Shown here piece after piece: positions 1 to 8,377 of a stretch of 64,000 bases of DNA. The stretch's first letter is position 1. Each line of letters starts with the position of its first letter. Made by a program: the position numbers and the translations under genes. Where the stretch lies: contig NZ_JAIUDQ010000010.1 in assembly GCF_020164435.1 (NCBI RefSeq), forward strand, positions 102,749 through 166,748. Direction: 5' to 3'. Source of the DNA: Phyllobacterium lublinensis. GTDB taxonomy: Bacteria; Pseudomonadota; Alphaproteobacteria; Rhizobiales; Rhizobiaceae. The notes under the pieces were generated by a model. It did not search any database, was not told the DNA's origin, and saw only the letters and a list, made by a program, of their open reading frames with translations.

Positions 1-221
1 TTGTAATTTTCCTTGGTGACGGCTTCCTGGATCAGGCGGATGCCACGCTCGTCGAGCAGTTTTTTGTTGGCATCGCTCGGATCGATCACGACCAGGCGGG
101 ACTTGTCATATTTGAAGTGGCGTTCGATGAGGGGGAGGGTACCCCGTCCGATGGACCCGAAACCGATGATGACGATCGGACCGGTAATTTCTCCATGTAC
201 AGGCCAATCAGCCTTCGCCAT
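1..221 (-). CDS. hss: Homospermidine synthase, N-terminal part (runs off left edge)
   Basis: Reading the minus strand from ATG at 221 gives 73 codons that continue beyond the window. The protein opens with MAKADWPVHGEITGPIVIIG and a Rossmann motif GFGSIGRG, followed by a stretch rich in PLIERHF and VVIDP. I recognise this as the start of the alphaproteobacterial homospermidine synthase family (saccharopine-dehydrogenase-like fold), which makes homospermidine from putrescine and NAD+ in the cytoplasm. A good ribosome binding site (AGGAG) lies 8-12 bases before the ATG. It links with the ornithine decarboxylase at 15219, which supplies putrescine. Only the nucleotide-binding N-terminus is visible, so a related dehydrogenase cannot be fully excluded. 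Confidence 0.85.
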   Translation of the reverse strand, partial: MAKADWPVHGEITGPIVIIGFGSIGRGTLPLIERHFKYDKSRLVVIDPSDANKKLLDERGIRLIQEAVTKENY

Positions 222-373
222 TTTTTTGCTGCTCCTAATTTTGATCTCCATCAATGAGTACAGCCGCTACAATGCGGCTTCAAAGAAACCATAGAGCATA
301 GACATGACAAAGAGCAAACAACCCAGTGCCCTTTTAGGATGAATTTTTATTATACTGTTAATGATAACGGCGT

Positions 374-1294
374 TTATAGGCGTTCAAGAGCCTCGATAAG
401 CCGTTCCCGGATGCTCATAATACCTTTGTAATGCAATTGCGCAGGATTTAGCGCTTCGAGCTGGCGAGCAAAAGCTTCGGCCAAGGAGCGGCATTGGGGA
501 TGTTTCTTCAATGCATTTATAGGGTTCAAATGGATGCGGATGGTAAAGAGGATATCGCCGGACGACGGCAGCTTGCGCAGGGTCTGGCGTTCGACGCGGA
601 CGAAACTCTGCGCGGCAATATCCCCTTCCGCGTAAAGGGCTCCTTTCTGATGGCTGGCGAGCGGATGGTAAAGATTGCCATCGGGTTGCAGCGACCAGTT
701 CATGCGCCAGACGGGACGGTCAAGGCGAAGATTGTCGAACATGCGGGTAATCAGCCCGGCATTGCGTGTTCCGGCGCCGAAATCCGGAACCGGAGCGTGG
801 ATCTCATCCATCGACCGGCCGAATTTTTCCAAAAGCGTCCAGGATGACGGGAAGGACAGTGAGGCAGCTGCAAGATGCCAGCCGCGCTGCTCGTCCTTGC
901 GCATGAGCACGAGGTCCTCCTGAACGAGACTGGCAGCGCGATGCAGGAAGGGAATATCCGCATCGCCAGCCGGCACCGGCTTGTCGCGCCCGGATATGGC
1001 AATGCCGTCATCCGTACGCGTATAGATCGATGGATAGTGCCCGAGGAGATGCTCCGCGATGAGCTCGAACACTTCACGCTGCGACTCGCGCGTACCCGCT
1101 TCCTCGACGAAAATCCTGTCGCCATACATGCCGAACAGCCGGTCCTTCTCGGCGAGATAGGGAAGCAGATCATCGTCGATTTCGATCCAGTCCCGCAGAT
1201 CGAGTTGCTGCAACCCTATGGTGAAGGGTTGCGCTGATCCGTCATAGGGGGTGTGCGTCGGGGCGGCAGGCGCAGCGTTCACGGTGGTATCCAT
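374..1294 (-). CDS. DUF3445 haem-dependent oxidative N-demethylase-like protein
   Basis: This is a 306-residue soluble protein of the DUF3445 family, whose characterised members are the alpha subunit of haem-dependent oxidative N-demethylase (dimethylamine oxidation). Family hallmarks visible are the IHAPVPDF stretch in the middle, the RMNWSLQPDG segment and the basic LRKLPSSGDILFTIR region. Its start codon overlaps the stop of the upstream oligoendopeptidase F gene by one base (TAATG at 1292-1296), so the two are translationally coupled. The other demethylase subunits are not next to it. In this family many stand-alone copies have no known substrate, so the demethylase label is a family-level statement only. 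Confidence 0.75.
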   Translation of the reverse strand: MDTTVNAAPAAPTHTPYDGSAQPFTIGLQQLDLRDWIEIDDDLLPYLAEKDRLFGMYGDRIFVEEAGTRESQREVFELIAEHLLGHYPSIYTRTDDGIAISGRDKPVPAGDADIPFLHRAASLVQEDLVLMRKDEQRGWHLAAASLSFPSSWTLLEKFGRSMDEIHAPVPDFGAGTRNAGLITRMFDNLRLDRPVWRMNWSLQPDGNLYHPLASHQKGALYAEGDIAAQSFVRVERQTLRKLPSSGDILFTIRIHLNPINALKKHPQCRSLAEAFARQLEALNPAQLHYKGIMSIRERLIEALERL

Positions 1295-3171
1295 TATTCG
1301 GCGTCCATCGCCTCCAGTTCGTCTATAATGCCTTCGATGACCGACAGGCCTTTCTGCCAGAAGGCGGGGTCGGTGGCATCGAGACCGAAGGGAGCAAGCA
1401 GTTCGGAATGGTGCTTGGTGCCGCCTGCCTTGAGCATGTCGAAATATTTCTTCTGAAAGCCCGTATCGGCGTTCTGGTAGACGGCATAAAGCGAATTCAC
1501 CAGGCAGTCCCCGAAGGCATAGGCATAGACGTAGAAGGGCGAGTGGATGAAATGCGGGATATAGGTCCAGAAGGTCTCGTAGCCCGGACCAAAGCGGACC
1601 GCGTCGCCCAGGCTTTCCTTCTGCACGTCCAGCCAGATCTCGCCGATGCGGTCGGACGTCAGTTCACCGTTCATCCGCTCGGTGTGAACCCGGCGCTCGA
1701 ACTGGTAGAAGGCGATCTGGCGCACGACCGTATTGATCATGTCCTCCGCTTTCTGGGCGAGCATCGCCTTGCGTTCGCGCTTGTCGCGGGTTTTTTCGAG
1801 AAGCGACCGGAACGTCAGCATTTCGCCGAACACGGAAGCGGTCTCGGCGAGGGTCAGCGGCGTTGAGGCCATCAGGGCACCCTGGTCGCCGGCGAGAACC
1901 TGATGCACGCCATGGCCCAGTTCGTGGGCAAGCGTCATCACGTCGCGCGGCTTGCCCATGTAGTTGAGCAGCACATAGGGATGAACCGAGGGAACCGTCG
2001 GGTGGGCGAAAGCGCCGGGTGACTTACCCGGGCGGGTCGGCGCATCGATCCAGTTCCTGTCGAAGAAGCGTTTGGCGATGTCTGCCATTTCCGGTGCGAA
2101 GCCATGATAGGCGGACAAGACTGTGTCCCGCGCGTCGGTCCACGAGATGACGGCTTGCGGTGTCTCCGGGAGTGGGGCATTGCGGTCCCAGTTGTTCAGA
2201 TATTCGAGACCGAGCCACTTGGCCTTCAGGGCATAATAGCGGTGGGATAACCTTGGGTAAGCCGCCTGCACGGCCTCCGCCAGTGCATCCACCACTTCGC
2301 GCTCGACGCGATTGGCCAGGTGGCGGCTGTCGGCGATATCCTGAAATCCACGCCAGCGGTCGGAGATTTCCTTGTCCTTCGCCAAAGTATTGGTGATCAG
2401 GGTAAAGGTGCGCAGGTTCTCGCGGAAGGTTTTTGCCAATGCGTCGGATGCGGCCTTGCGCAGGGCGCCATCGGCATCCTGCAGAAGGTTCAATGTCGGC
2501 TCGAGCGAAAGGTCCTCGCCATTCACCTCGAAGCGCAGGGCAGTCATGGTTTCATCGAAAAGCCGGTTCCAGGCACCGCGGCCGGTAACCGATTTTTCGT
2601 GAAACAACTGCTCCAGCCGGTCATCGAGCTGATAGGGCCGATCCTTGCGCAGGTCCACCAGCCATGGCCGGTAGTGTCCGATATCGGGATTGTCCGCCAT
2701 CGCCTTTTCGATAACCGCATCGTCGATGCGGTTGAGTTCGAGGCTGTAGAAGATCAGATGCGTGCTGGTGTCGGTCATTTTCTGCTGGATGTCGCCATAC
2801 AGCTTTGCCCGCTTCGGGTCCGACGTGTCGCCTGCATAGACCAGTCCCGCGTAGGAGACGATCTTGCCGATCAGTTCCTCGAGCGCTTCAAACTCGCGAA
2901 TCGAGGTGACAAAATCGCCACCGCCGGCTTTCGCTGCTTCGGCTGCGAGGTTGCCCTTCCAGCGCTGCTCGAAGGCAACTGCCAATTCGTTGGCCCGGAC
3001 AAGATCGGCCTTGAGTTCGCTGCTTTCGGTCGATGGATAGAGGTCGGCAAGGTTCCACTCCGGAAGTATACCAAGCGCCGCCGCATCGTTCTTTGCCGTG
3101 GCCGCCGCGCCGGGTCCGGGCGCGGCCACGGCTGCAAGATCGTATGTGAATACAGTGATTTGAGAACTCAT
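1294..3171 (-). CDS. pepF: Oligoendopeptidase F (peptidase family M3)
   Basis: This is a 625-residue cytoplasmic zinc metallopeptidase that cleaves short peptides. The zinc-binding HELGHG motif lies near residue 415 (about 1913-1931), with the downstream glutamate region typical of the M3B clan and the C-terminal HSPFYVYAYAFG segment seen in PepF/M3 proteins. I chose the ATG at 3171 (MSSQITVF). The open frame extends upstream to 3267, but those 32 extra codons look unlike the family, and neither start has a strong ribosome binding site. The next gene, DUF3445, starts inside its stop codon. It is a housekeeping enzyme of peptide turnover. Confidence 0.9.
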   Translation of the reverse strand: MSSQITVFTYDLAAVAAPGPGAAATAKNDAAALGILPEWNLADLYPSTESSELKADLVRANELAVAFEQRWKGNLAAEAAKAGGGDFVTSIREFEALEELIGKIVSYAGLVYAGDTSDPKRAKLYGDIQQKMTDTSTHLIFYSLELNRIDDAVIEKAMADNPDIGHYRPWLVDLRKDRPYQLDDRLEQLFHEKSVTGRGAWNRLFDETMTALRFEVNGEDLSLEPTLNLLQDADGALRKAASDALAKTFRENLRTFTLITNTLAKDKEISDRWRGFQDIADSRHLANRVEREVVDALAEAVQAAYPRLSHRYYALKAKWLGLEYLNNWDRNAPLPETPQAVISWTDARDTVLSAYHGFAPEMADIAKRFFDRNWIDAPTRPGKSPGAFAHPTVPSVHPYVLLNYMGKPRDVMTLAHELGHGVHQVLAGDQGALMASTPLTLAETASVFGEMLTFRSLLEKTRDKRERKAMLAQKAEDMINTVVRQIAFYQFERRVHTERMNGELTSDRIGEIWLDVQKESLGDAVRFGPGYETFWTYIPHFIHSPFYVYAYAFGDCLVNSLYAVYQNADTGFQKKYFDMLKAGGTKHHSELLAPFGLDATDPAFWQKGLSVIEGIIDELEAMDAE

Positions 3172-3470
3172 GTTGGGCACCGTGCGATTGCGAGGAAACG
3201 CCGAATCAAGCGGCGTCGATCTGGGTTCTAGACCATAAGAGTGGGGTGCGGATTCATCCAGCGTCATCTCTATGATTTACAAAACGTGCATTTTTTAGAC
3301 TTTGGAGGGGTGGATTCGTCCGTGAAAACGCCTTAATTGTGCTGTTAACAACCCGTTGACCATGTCACAAAATGATGGATTTCGTTCAGTTTTTTGCCAT
3401 GCTCTCAACGCAATTATTCTACAATAAGTGACCATTAACCATTAAATCGGATAATCCAGCTATTCGGGGG

Positions 3471-5411
3471 TTGGAAAAAACGGTCAAGGTTGGGACGAAA
3501 TTGTCAAACATGAATCATGCACAGGACGGCAGGTCTGAGGCGAGTTCTTTCAAGCGCGCCAGCTGGTTTGTTTTCCTCATGGTCTTTGCGTCGATGCTGT
3601 TTGCATCCGCACAGGCTTTTGCCGAGACGAGGACTCTCAAGCTTTACTTCATCCACACTAAAGAGCGCGCCGAGATCACATTCAAGAAAAATGGTCGTTA
3701 CCAGCAGGATGGGCTGAACAAGCTCAACAAATTCCTGCGTGACTGGCGCCGCAACGAACCGACGAAGATGGATCCCCGCCTGTTCGATCTCGTCTGGCAA
3801 ACCTACCAGGGCGTAGGCGGTCGGGACTATATCAACGTCGTATCCGCCTATCGTTCCCCCGCCACCAATTCCATGCTGCGTTCCCGGTCACGCGGCGTTG
3901 CACAAAAAAGCCAGCACATGCTCGGCAAGGCCATGGACTGGTATCTTCCCGGTGTGAAGCTTGCGACCCTTCGCGCAACCGCGCTGAAGTTCCAGGCCGG
4001 CGGCGTCGGTTACTATCCGACCTCCGGCTCGCCCTTCATTCACACCGATGTTGGCAGTGTCCGCCACTGGCCGCGCATGAGCCGCAGGGAATTGCTGGCC
4101 GTGTTCCCGGATGGCAAGACGATCCATGTTCCATCGGACGGCAAGCCGTTGCCCGGATATGAACAGGCGCTGGCTGCGTATGAATCGCGCAAGCGCAATG
4201 GCAGCTCGATCCAGATTGCGAGTGCCTCCAGTTCCAGCCGTCGCGGCAAGACCCTTTTTGGCGTTCTTTTCGGCGGTGGTGCTGACGAAGAGGAGGATAC
4301 TGGCGAAAGCGCGGTCGCGTCCGCACCGGCAGCTTCGCGTGCCGTTGCCAAGGCAGCTCCTGCGGCGGCTGCCGATCCTGAGGAAGGTGCAGCAGCGCCA
4401 GCGCCGGCCGCTACGGCAGCCAAGCCTGCCGCTATCGCACCGGAACTGCCGACGCGCGAAGCGCCCGCGCCTTTGACAGCGCCGCGTCCTGACGCACCGC
4501 TCGCCATTACGCCGGAAGACAATCAGGCACTGGCCTTTGCCGTTCCCGTTCCGCTGCGCCGCCCGAACTACACGCCGACACCGGCTCCCGGCCAGCCGGA
4601 CACGCTCAATGCGCTGGCTGAGGAAAAGCCGACGGTCATTGCTGCGTTGCCGACGCCGCGCCCGCAGGATAGTGCCAGTGCGATCCGCGATATGATTGCT
4701 GCAAATGTCGATGAGCCCGTCGCGCCCCCGGCGCAGCCTGAAATGGTCAATGCGCTGGTGCCGGTTCCGTTCGACAAGCCACATAATGCGCCCAAGCCTA
4801 CCGACATGATGGTGGCATCGGTCGTCCCGAATCAACGTCCGGTGGCGCCGGCCCTGCAGGTCGCTGCCGAGGAGAACCCGGATATCATCGAGGTTCCCGA
4901 AGAGGACGACCTTACTCCGGAAGCGATCATCAAGCAGTCTGACGTTGAGGTGCCGGCAGCGGGTGAAATGCCGACGCTGCCAGGAACAACCGGCGGACGC
5001 GTCGCACAGGCGCAGCAGAACACGCAGGTCGCATCGGCTGAACCGCAACCGTCACTGCGCCGTACCATGCTCGAAGCCAAGGGCGATCCGGTCGCGATGC
5101 TCGACAGTGGCGTGGTCACGACCGCCAAGGCCGCCAAGCCGCACCGTCAGACGGCACAGAACCAGAATCCGAAGGCCATACAGGTTTCTTCCGACCTGCC
5201 TGAGCGTGCCCTGTCGGCCGAGCAGGTTGCCGAGATATCGCCGGATGTGGAACCGGCCGTCCTGCGCAATGAAACCATGCGCACGGCCCCGACGACGGTC
5301 TACACAGCAGGGTTCCAGCAGAACCTGCCCGTGGCAAATGCCAACAAGTTCACCGGCAAGGCCGTCACATTCCTGCAGATCGCCAAGTTCGACGCGACCA
5401 ACGGATCGTAA
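3471..5411 (+). CDS. Secreted DUF882 (M15-like) protein with long Pro/Ala tail
   Basis: The N-terminus carries a signal peptide (hydrophobic stretch ending ASAQAFA-ETRT at about residues 30-52). The next 190 residues form a DUF882/YcbK-type domain related to M15 zinc peptidases acting on murein peptides. Visible metal-site residues are the SAYRSPATN segment, H and D in QHMLGKAMDW, and H-x-D in FIHTDVG. From about residue 270 to the end the protein is a long low-complexity, Ala/Pro/Val-rich, probably disordered tail. The open frame begins with TTG at 3471 directly after GGGGG. ATG at 3510 (MNHAQDG) is an equally credible start and still keeps the signal peptide. It probably acts on periplasmic or outer-wall peptidoglycan. 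Confidence 0.8.
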   Translation: MEKTVKVGTKLSNMNHAQDGRSEASSFKRASWFVFLMVFASMLFASAQAFAETRTLKLYFIHTKERAEITFKKNGRYQQDGLNKLNKFLRDWRRNEPTKMDPRLFDLVWQTYQGVGGRDYINVVSAYRSPATNSMLRSRSRGVAQKSQHMLGKAMDWYLPGVKLATLRATALKFQAGGVGYYPTSGSPFIHTDVGSVRHWPRMSRRELLAVFPDGKTIHVPSDGKPLPGYEQALAAYESRKRNGSSIQIASASSSSRRGKTLFGVLFGGGADEEEDTGESAVASAPAASRAVAKAAPAAAADPEEGAAAPAPAATAAKPAAIAPELPTREAPAPLTAPRPDAPLAITPEDNQALAFAVPVPLRRPNYTPTPAPGQPDTLNALAEEKPTVIAALPTPRPQDSASAIRDMIAANVDEPVAPPAQPEMVNALVPVPFDKPHNAPKPTDMMVASVVPNQRPVAPALQVAAEENPDIIEVPEEDDLTPEAIIKQSDVEVPAAGEMPTLPGTTGGRVAQAQQNTQVASAEPQPSLRRTMLEAKGDPVAMLDSGVVTTAKAAKPHRQTAQNQNPKAIQVSSDLPERALSAEQVAEISPDVEPAVLRNETMRTAPTTVYTAGFQQNLPVANANKFTGKAVTFLQIAKFDATNGS

Positions 5412-5431
5412 CGGCAACCAGCAGCCCCTCC

Positions 5432-5613
5432 TTATCTCCCCCCTTGTGGGGGAGAATGCGATTTCAACATCTTAGCGCCAGCTAAGTGTCAGAAATCGCC
5501 AGAGAGGGGGATTTTGAGCGTGTTTTGAGCAGATCCCCTCACTTGGATTCTCTAAGGATTTGGCTAGTTCCAAATCCAAGAAAATCCTATCTCTCTCGCA
5601 AGGGGAGAGATAA
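5432..5613. repeat. MITE-like palindromic element with terminal inverted repeats
   Basis: This 182-base intergenic element begins TTATCTCCCCCCTTG and ends CAAGGGGAGAGATAA. The ends are inverted copies with one mismatch in 15. Inside there are further nested stems: GCGATTTC pairs with GAAATCGC around a small CTTAGC/GCTAAG hairpin, and GGATTTGG pairs with CCAAATCC near the right end. It has no coding capacity. It looks like a miniature inverted-repeat or REP-type element of the sort scattered through rhizobial genomes. The left-end sequence reappears in shortened form near 26570. Confidence 0.7.
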
Positions 5614-5618
5614 TGGCC

Positions 5619-6257
5619 TCAGCCAGCCAGCTTTACAGCCTCTGCAGCAAGCCTGGTGATTTCGTCCCATTTGCCAGCCTTGACCAGTTCTTCCGGGGCG
5701 ACCCAGGAGCCGCCGACGCACACTACATTCGGCAAGCTCAGGTAGGTCTTGGCATTGGCAACGCTGACACCGCCCGTCGGGCAGAACAATGTGCCGGCAA
5801 GCGGCGAGGCGAGGGATTTGAGGAAGGTCGCGCCGCCCGCCTGTTCGGCCGGGAAGAACTTCAGCATCGTGTAACCTTCCTCGCGCAGTGCCATGATTTC
5901 GCCGGGCGTGATGGCTCCGGGCAACAGCGGTACTTTGCTGTGACGGGCTGCCTCGATGAGCTGGGGCGTTGCGCCGGGGCTGACGATGAAGCGCGAACCG
6001 GCAGCGCTGGCCTCTTCATACTGGCGTGCATTGAGAATGGTGCCTGCGCCGACGATCGCCTCGGGCACTTCGGCGGCAACGGCGCGAATGGCATCAAGTG
6101 CGGCGGCGGTTCGCAGGGTGATCTCGATGGCAGGAAGCCCGCCTGCCGCAAGCGCGCGTGCCAGCGGAACGGCGTCAGCGACGTTCTGGATGAGAATGAC
6201 GGGAATGACCGGCTGGCCCTTGAGGACTGGGAGTAACAAATCGGTCTTCTGGGTCAT
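5619..6257 (-). CDS. eda: 2-dehydro-3-deoxy-phosphogluconate (KDPG) aldolase
   Basis: This 212-residue class I aldolase splits KDPG into pyruvate and glyceraldehyde 3-phosphate, the last step of the Entner-Doudoroff pathway. The catalytic residues fall at the canonical positions: Glu45 in AIEITLRT and the Schiff-base Lys133 in MLKFFPAE. GAGTIL and VSPGATP phosphate-site segments are also present. Length matches Eda. The gene stands alone, with a palindromic repeat just after its stop and another in its upstream region. The 6-phosphogluconate dehydrogenase gene at 17964 serves a neighbouring branch of sugar metabolism. Confidence 0.95.
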   Translation of the reverse strand: MTQKTDLLLPVLKGQPVIPVILIQNVADAVPLARALAAGGLPAIEITLRTAAALDAIRAVAAEVPEAIVGAGTILNARQYEEASAAGSRFIVSPGATPQLIEAARHSKVPLLPGAITPGEIMALREEGYTMLKFFPAEQAGGATFLKSLASPLAGTLFCPTGGVSVANAKTYLSLPNVVCVGGSWVAPEELVKAGKWDEITRLAAEAVKLAG

Positions 6258-6346
6258 GTCATTCTCTCCGTTTTAACAGCTTCAATCGATTTAGTAGGGC
6301 TCGTCCGGTTTGTCTACTTTGATTTCCCGGATGAGGCATTTCCAGT

Positions 6347-6395
6347 GCGTGGTTCGCCGTTCGACAAGCTCAGGATGAGACTCACCATGAGGGAC
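6347..6395. repeat. Copy of the TGCGTGGTTCG dispersed repeat
   Basis: The sequence TGCGTGGTTCGCC is followed by TTCGACAAGCTCAGG and then CTCACCATGAGGGAC. These blocks recur at 10346-10440 and, in partial form, near 28022 and 58070. The copy sits in the 290-base gap between eda and trhO. Nothing else in that gap could be assigned. Confidence 0.55.
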
Positions 6396-6544
6396 ATAGT
6401 GGATTTCCAAGGCAATCGCCAACGCAGATTACTACACCGTGCAGTTCCGGCTCCATCCCTCATGGGCAAAGTGGGACATGCAATGCTTGTCCCAGCTGCA
6501 AAACCCTTGAAATTGCAGCCCTAGCACAGTAGTTGGATGCAATC

Positions 6545-7474
6545 ATGACACAAGACGCGCCGACACCGCCATTTACAGTGGCCGCCCTCTACCGCTTTGC
6601 CCGGTTGGACCACTATGAGTCGCTCCAGCAACCATTGGCGCAGCTGTGTTGTGGTGAGGGCATCAAAGGCACGCTGCTTCTGGCTGCGGAAGGCATCAAT
6701 GGTACCGTTGCGGGGTCCGCGGCGGCGATCGGGAAACTCGTTGATTTTCTTGAAGCAGAACCAGCCGTTGCCGGGATGGAGCTCAAATATTCACATGCCG
6801 GCGAGATGCCGTTCAAGCGCATGAAAGTGCGCCTGAAGAAGGAGATCGTCACGATGGGCGTCGAGGATATCGACCCCCTGAAGAGTGTGGGTACCTATGT
6901 TCCGGCCGGAGAATGGAATGCGCTCATCTCCGATCCCGACACGATCCTCATAGACGCACGCAACGATTATGAAACGGCAATCGGTACGTTCCAGGGGGCG
7001 ATCGATCCGCAGACGAAAACATTCAGGGAGTTCCCCGAGTGGGTCGAGAACCATCGCGAGGAACTCGAAGGCAAAAAGATTGCCATGTTCTGCACCGGCG
7101 GCATTCGCTGTGAGAAAGCGACGGCGTTTGTAAAAGGTCTTGGCTTCGATGATGTCTTCCACCTGAAGGGCGGCATCCTGAAATATCTCGAGGATGTGCC
7201 GGCCGAGCAGAGCCGCTGGGAAGGCGAATGCTTTGTCTTCGACGAGCGTGTTTCGGTGGGCCATGGCCTTGTCGAGGGTGAGGCGGAGCTGTGCCACGCC
7301 TGCCGTAATCCCATCCAGCCCGAGGACAAGCTTTCGCCGCTGTTTGAGGAGGGCGTTTCCTGTCCGAATTGCTATCACGAGCGGACAGATGAGGACCGCG
7401 CGCGCTTTGCCGAACGGCAAAAGCAGGTGAGGTTGGCGAAGGAACGGGGCGAGAAGGCCCATATCGGTTCCTAG
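6545..7474 (+). CDS. trhO: tRNA uridine(34) hydroxylase, rhodanese domain (TrhO)
   Basis: This is a 309-residue cytoplasmic protein of the YceA/TrhO family, which hydroxylates uridine 34 of certain tRNAs on the way to 5-alkoxyuridine. The N-terminal acylphosphatase-like half contains [16 protein letters not shown]. The rhodanese half follows, with the active-site loop [12 protein letters not shown]-terminal four-cysteine cluster (CHAC and CPNC) is typical of the family. The open frame reaches back to a TTG at 6533. I prefer the ATG at 6545 (MTQDAP), but the upstream ribosome site is weak either way. The gene stands alone. Confidence 0.92.
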   Translation: MTQDAPTPPFTVAALYRFARLDHYESLQQPLAQLCCGEGIKGTLLLAAEGINGTVAGSAAAIGKLVDFLEAEPAVAGMELKYSHAGEMPFKRMKVRLKKEIVTMGVEDIDPLKSVGTYVPAGEWNALISDPDTILIDARNDYETAIGTFQGAIDPQTKTFREFPEWVENHREELEGKKIAMFCTGGIRCEKATAFVKGLGFDDVFHLKGGILKYLEDVPAEQSRWEGECFVFDERVSVGHGLVEGEAELCHACRNPIQPEDKLSPLFEEGVSCPNCYHERTDEDRARFAERQKQVRLAKERGEKAHIGS

Positions 7475-7603
7475 CCCTGCGAAGAATCTGCAGAACCACG
7501 CACCCTCTTCTGCCTTCCCATAAATTGCTCTCCTGTCATTGCAATGCCATGAACCGGGACCTAACTAAGCGGGGCGAATTCATGCAGCCAAGAGGAGATT
7601 TGC

Positions 7604-8317
7604 ATGCTTGATCCGAAGAAGATTCTCGATGATTTCCTGGGGAGCAGCATACCCGGAACAGGAACCTCGGTTCGCGATACGGCCGGCAAGGCAACACAGA
7701 TGGCCAAGGACAATCCGCTTGCTGCAGGCGCTCTGGCTGCAATCCTGCTTGGTACGGGTACTGGCCGCGAAATCACCGGCGGCGCACTGAAGCTCGGCGG
7801 CCTCGCTGCCGTCGCAGGGCTGGCCTACAAGGCCTACCAGAATTATCAATCGGGCAAGGCGCCGACCGAGGCAACGCAGACCGCCGGCGGCGAGTTGTTG
7901 CCGCCACCGGACGATTCAAGTTTCCATCCTGAAACAGCCCCGCAGGGCGAGCATGAATTTGCGCTGGTGCTGGTGCGTGCCATGATCGCCGCCGCCCGCG
8001 CCGATGGACATATCGACGACGAAGAACGGGCACGCATCACCGAAAAACTGTCCCTTTCCGGCATGAACAGCGATACGCAGGAATTTCTCGCCAACGAGTT
8101 GAGTGCTCCGGTGGATATCGATGCGCTCGTTGCGGCTGCCGTAACCGACGCGCAGAAAGTCGAACTCTACACCGCTTCCCGCCTGACCATCGAGCCGAAG
8201 ACCCGGGCCGAGCGCGGTTATCTCGACCTATTGGCTGGGCGTCTCAAATTGCCTGACAGCCTGATCGATCACATCGAAGCAACTGTGGCCAATGTGAAGG
8301 CGAATACTGCCGCCTGA
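7604..8317 (+). CDS. DUF533 / TerB-like inner-membrane protein
   Basis: This 237-residue protein starts with MLDPKKILDDFLG, then a glycine/alanine-rich hydrophobic stretch (about residues 40-80), a proline-rich linker, and a helical TerB-like domain (about residues 105-235). That domain contains the ARADGHIDDEER acidic motif resembling metal-binding TerB repeats. It matches the YebE/DUF533 family of unknown function, often annotated as tellurite resistance TerB. The start is well supported by AAGAGGAG 9 bases upstream. It appears monocistronic, ending before the 8331-8361 stem-loop. Confidence 0.8.
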   Translation: MLDPKKILDDFLGSSIPGTGTSVRDTAGKATQMAKDNPLAAGALAAILLGTGTGREITGGALKLGGLAAVAGLAYKAYQNYQSGKAPTEATQTAGGELLPPPDDSSFHPETAPQGEHEFALVLVRAMIAAARADGHIDDEERARITEKLSLSGMNSDTQEFLANELSAPVDIDALVAAAVTDAQKVELYTASRLTIEPKTRAERGYLDLLAGRLKLPDSLIDHIEATVANVKANTAA

Positions 8318-8330
8318 CACGCTGCAAAGC

Positions 8331-8361
8331 GGTGGTGCGTGGTTCGCCCCTTCGCACCACC
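8331..8361. terminator. Strong stem-loop after the DUF533 gene
   Basis: GGTGGTGCG (8331-8339) pairs perfectly with CGCACCACC (8353-8361) around a 13-base loop that includes TGGTTCG. There is no T-run on either side, so it may be a repeat-derived hairpin (it shares TGCGTGGTTCG with the dispersed repeat) acting as an end-of-transcript structure between convergent genes. It is not a textbook Rho-independent terminator. Confidence 0.45.
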
Positions 8362-8377
8362 ATGTCCGCAGCCTTGA

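Noticed and set aside
13..294. 93-codon plus-strand frame at the left edge
   Set aside because: Antisense to the homospermidine synthase start, which has the family N-terminus and a good ribosome binding site.
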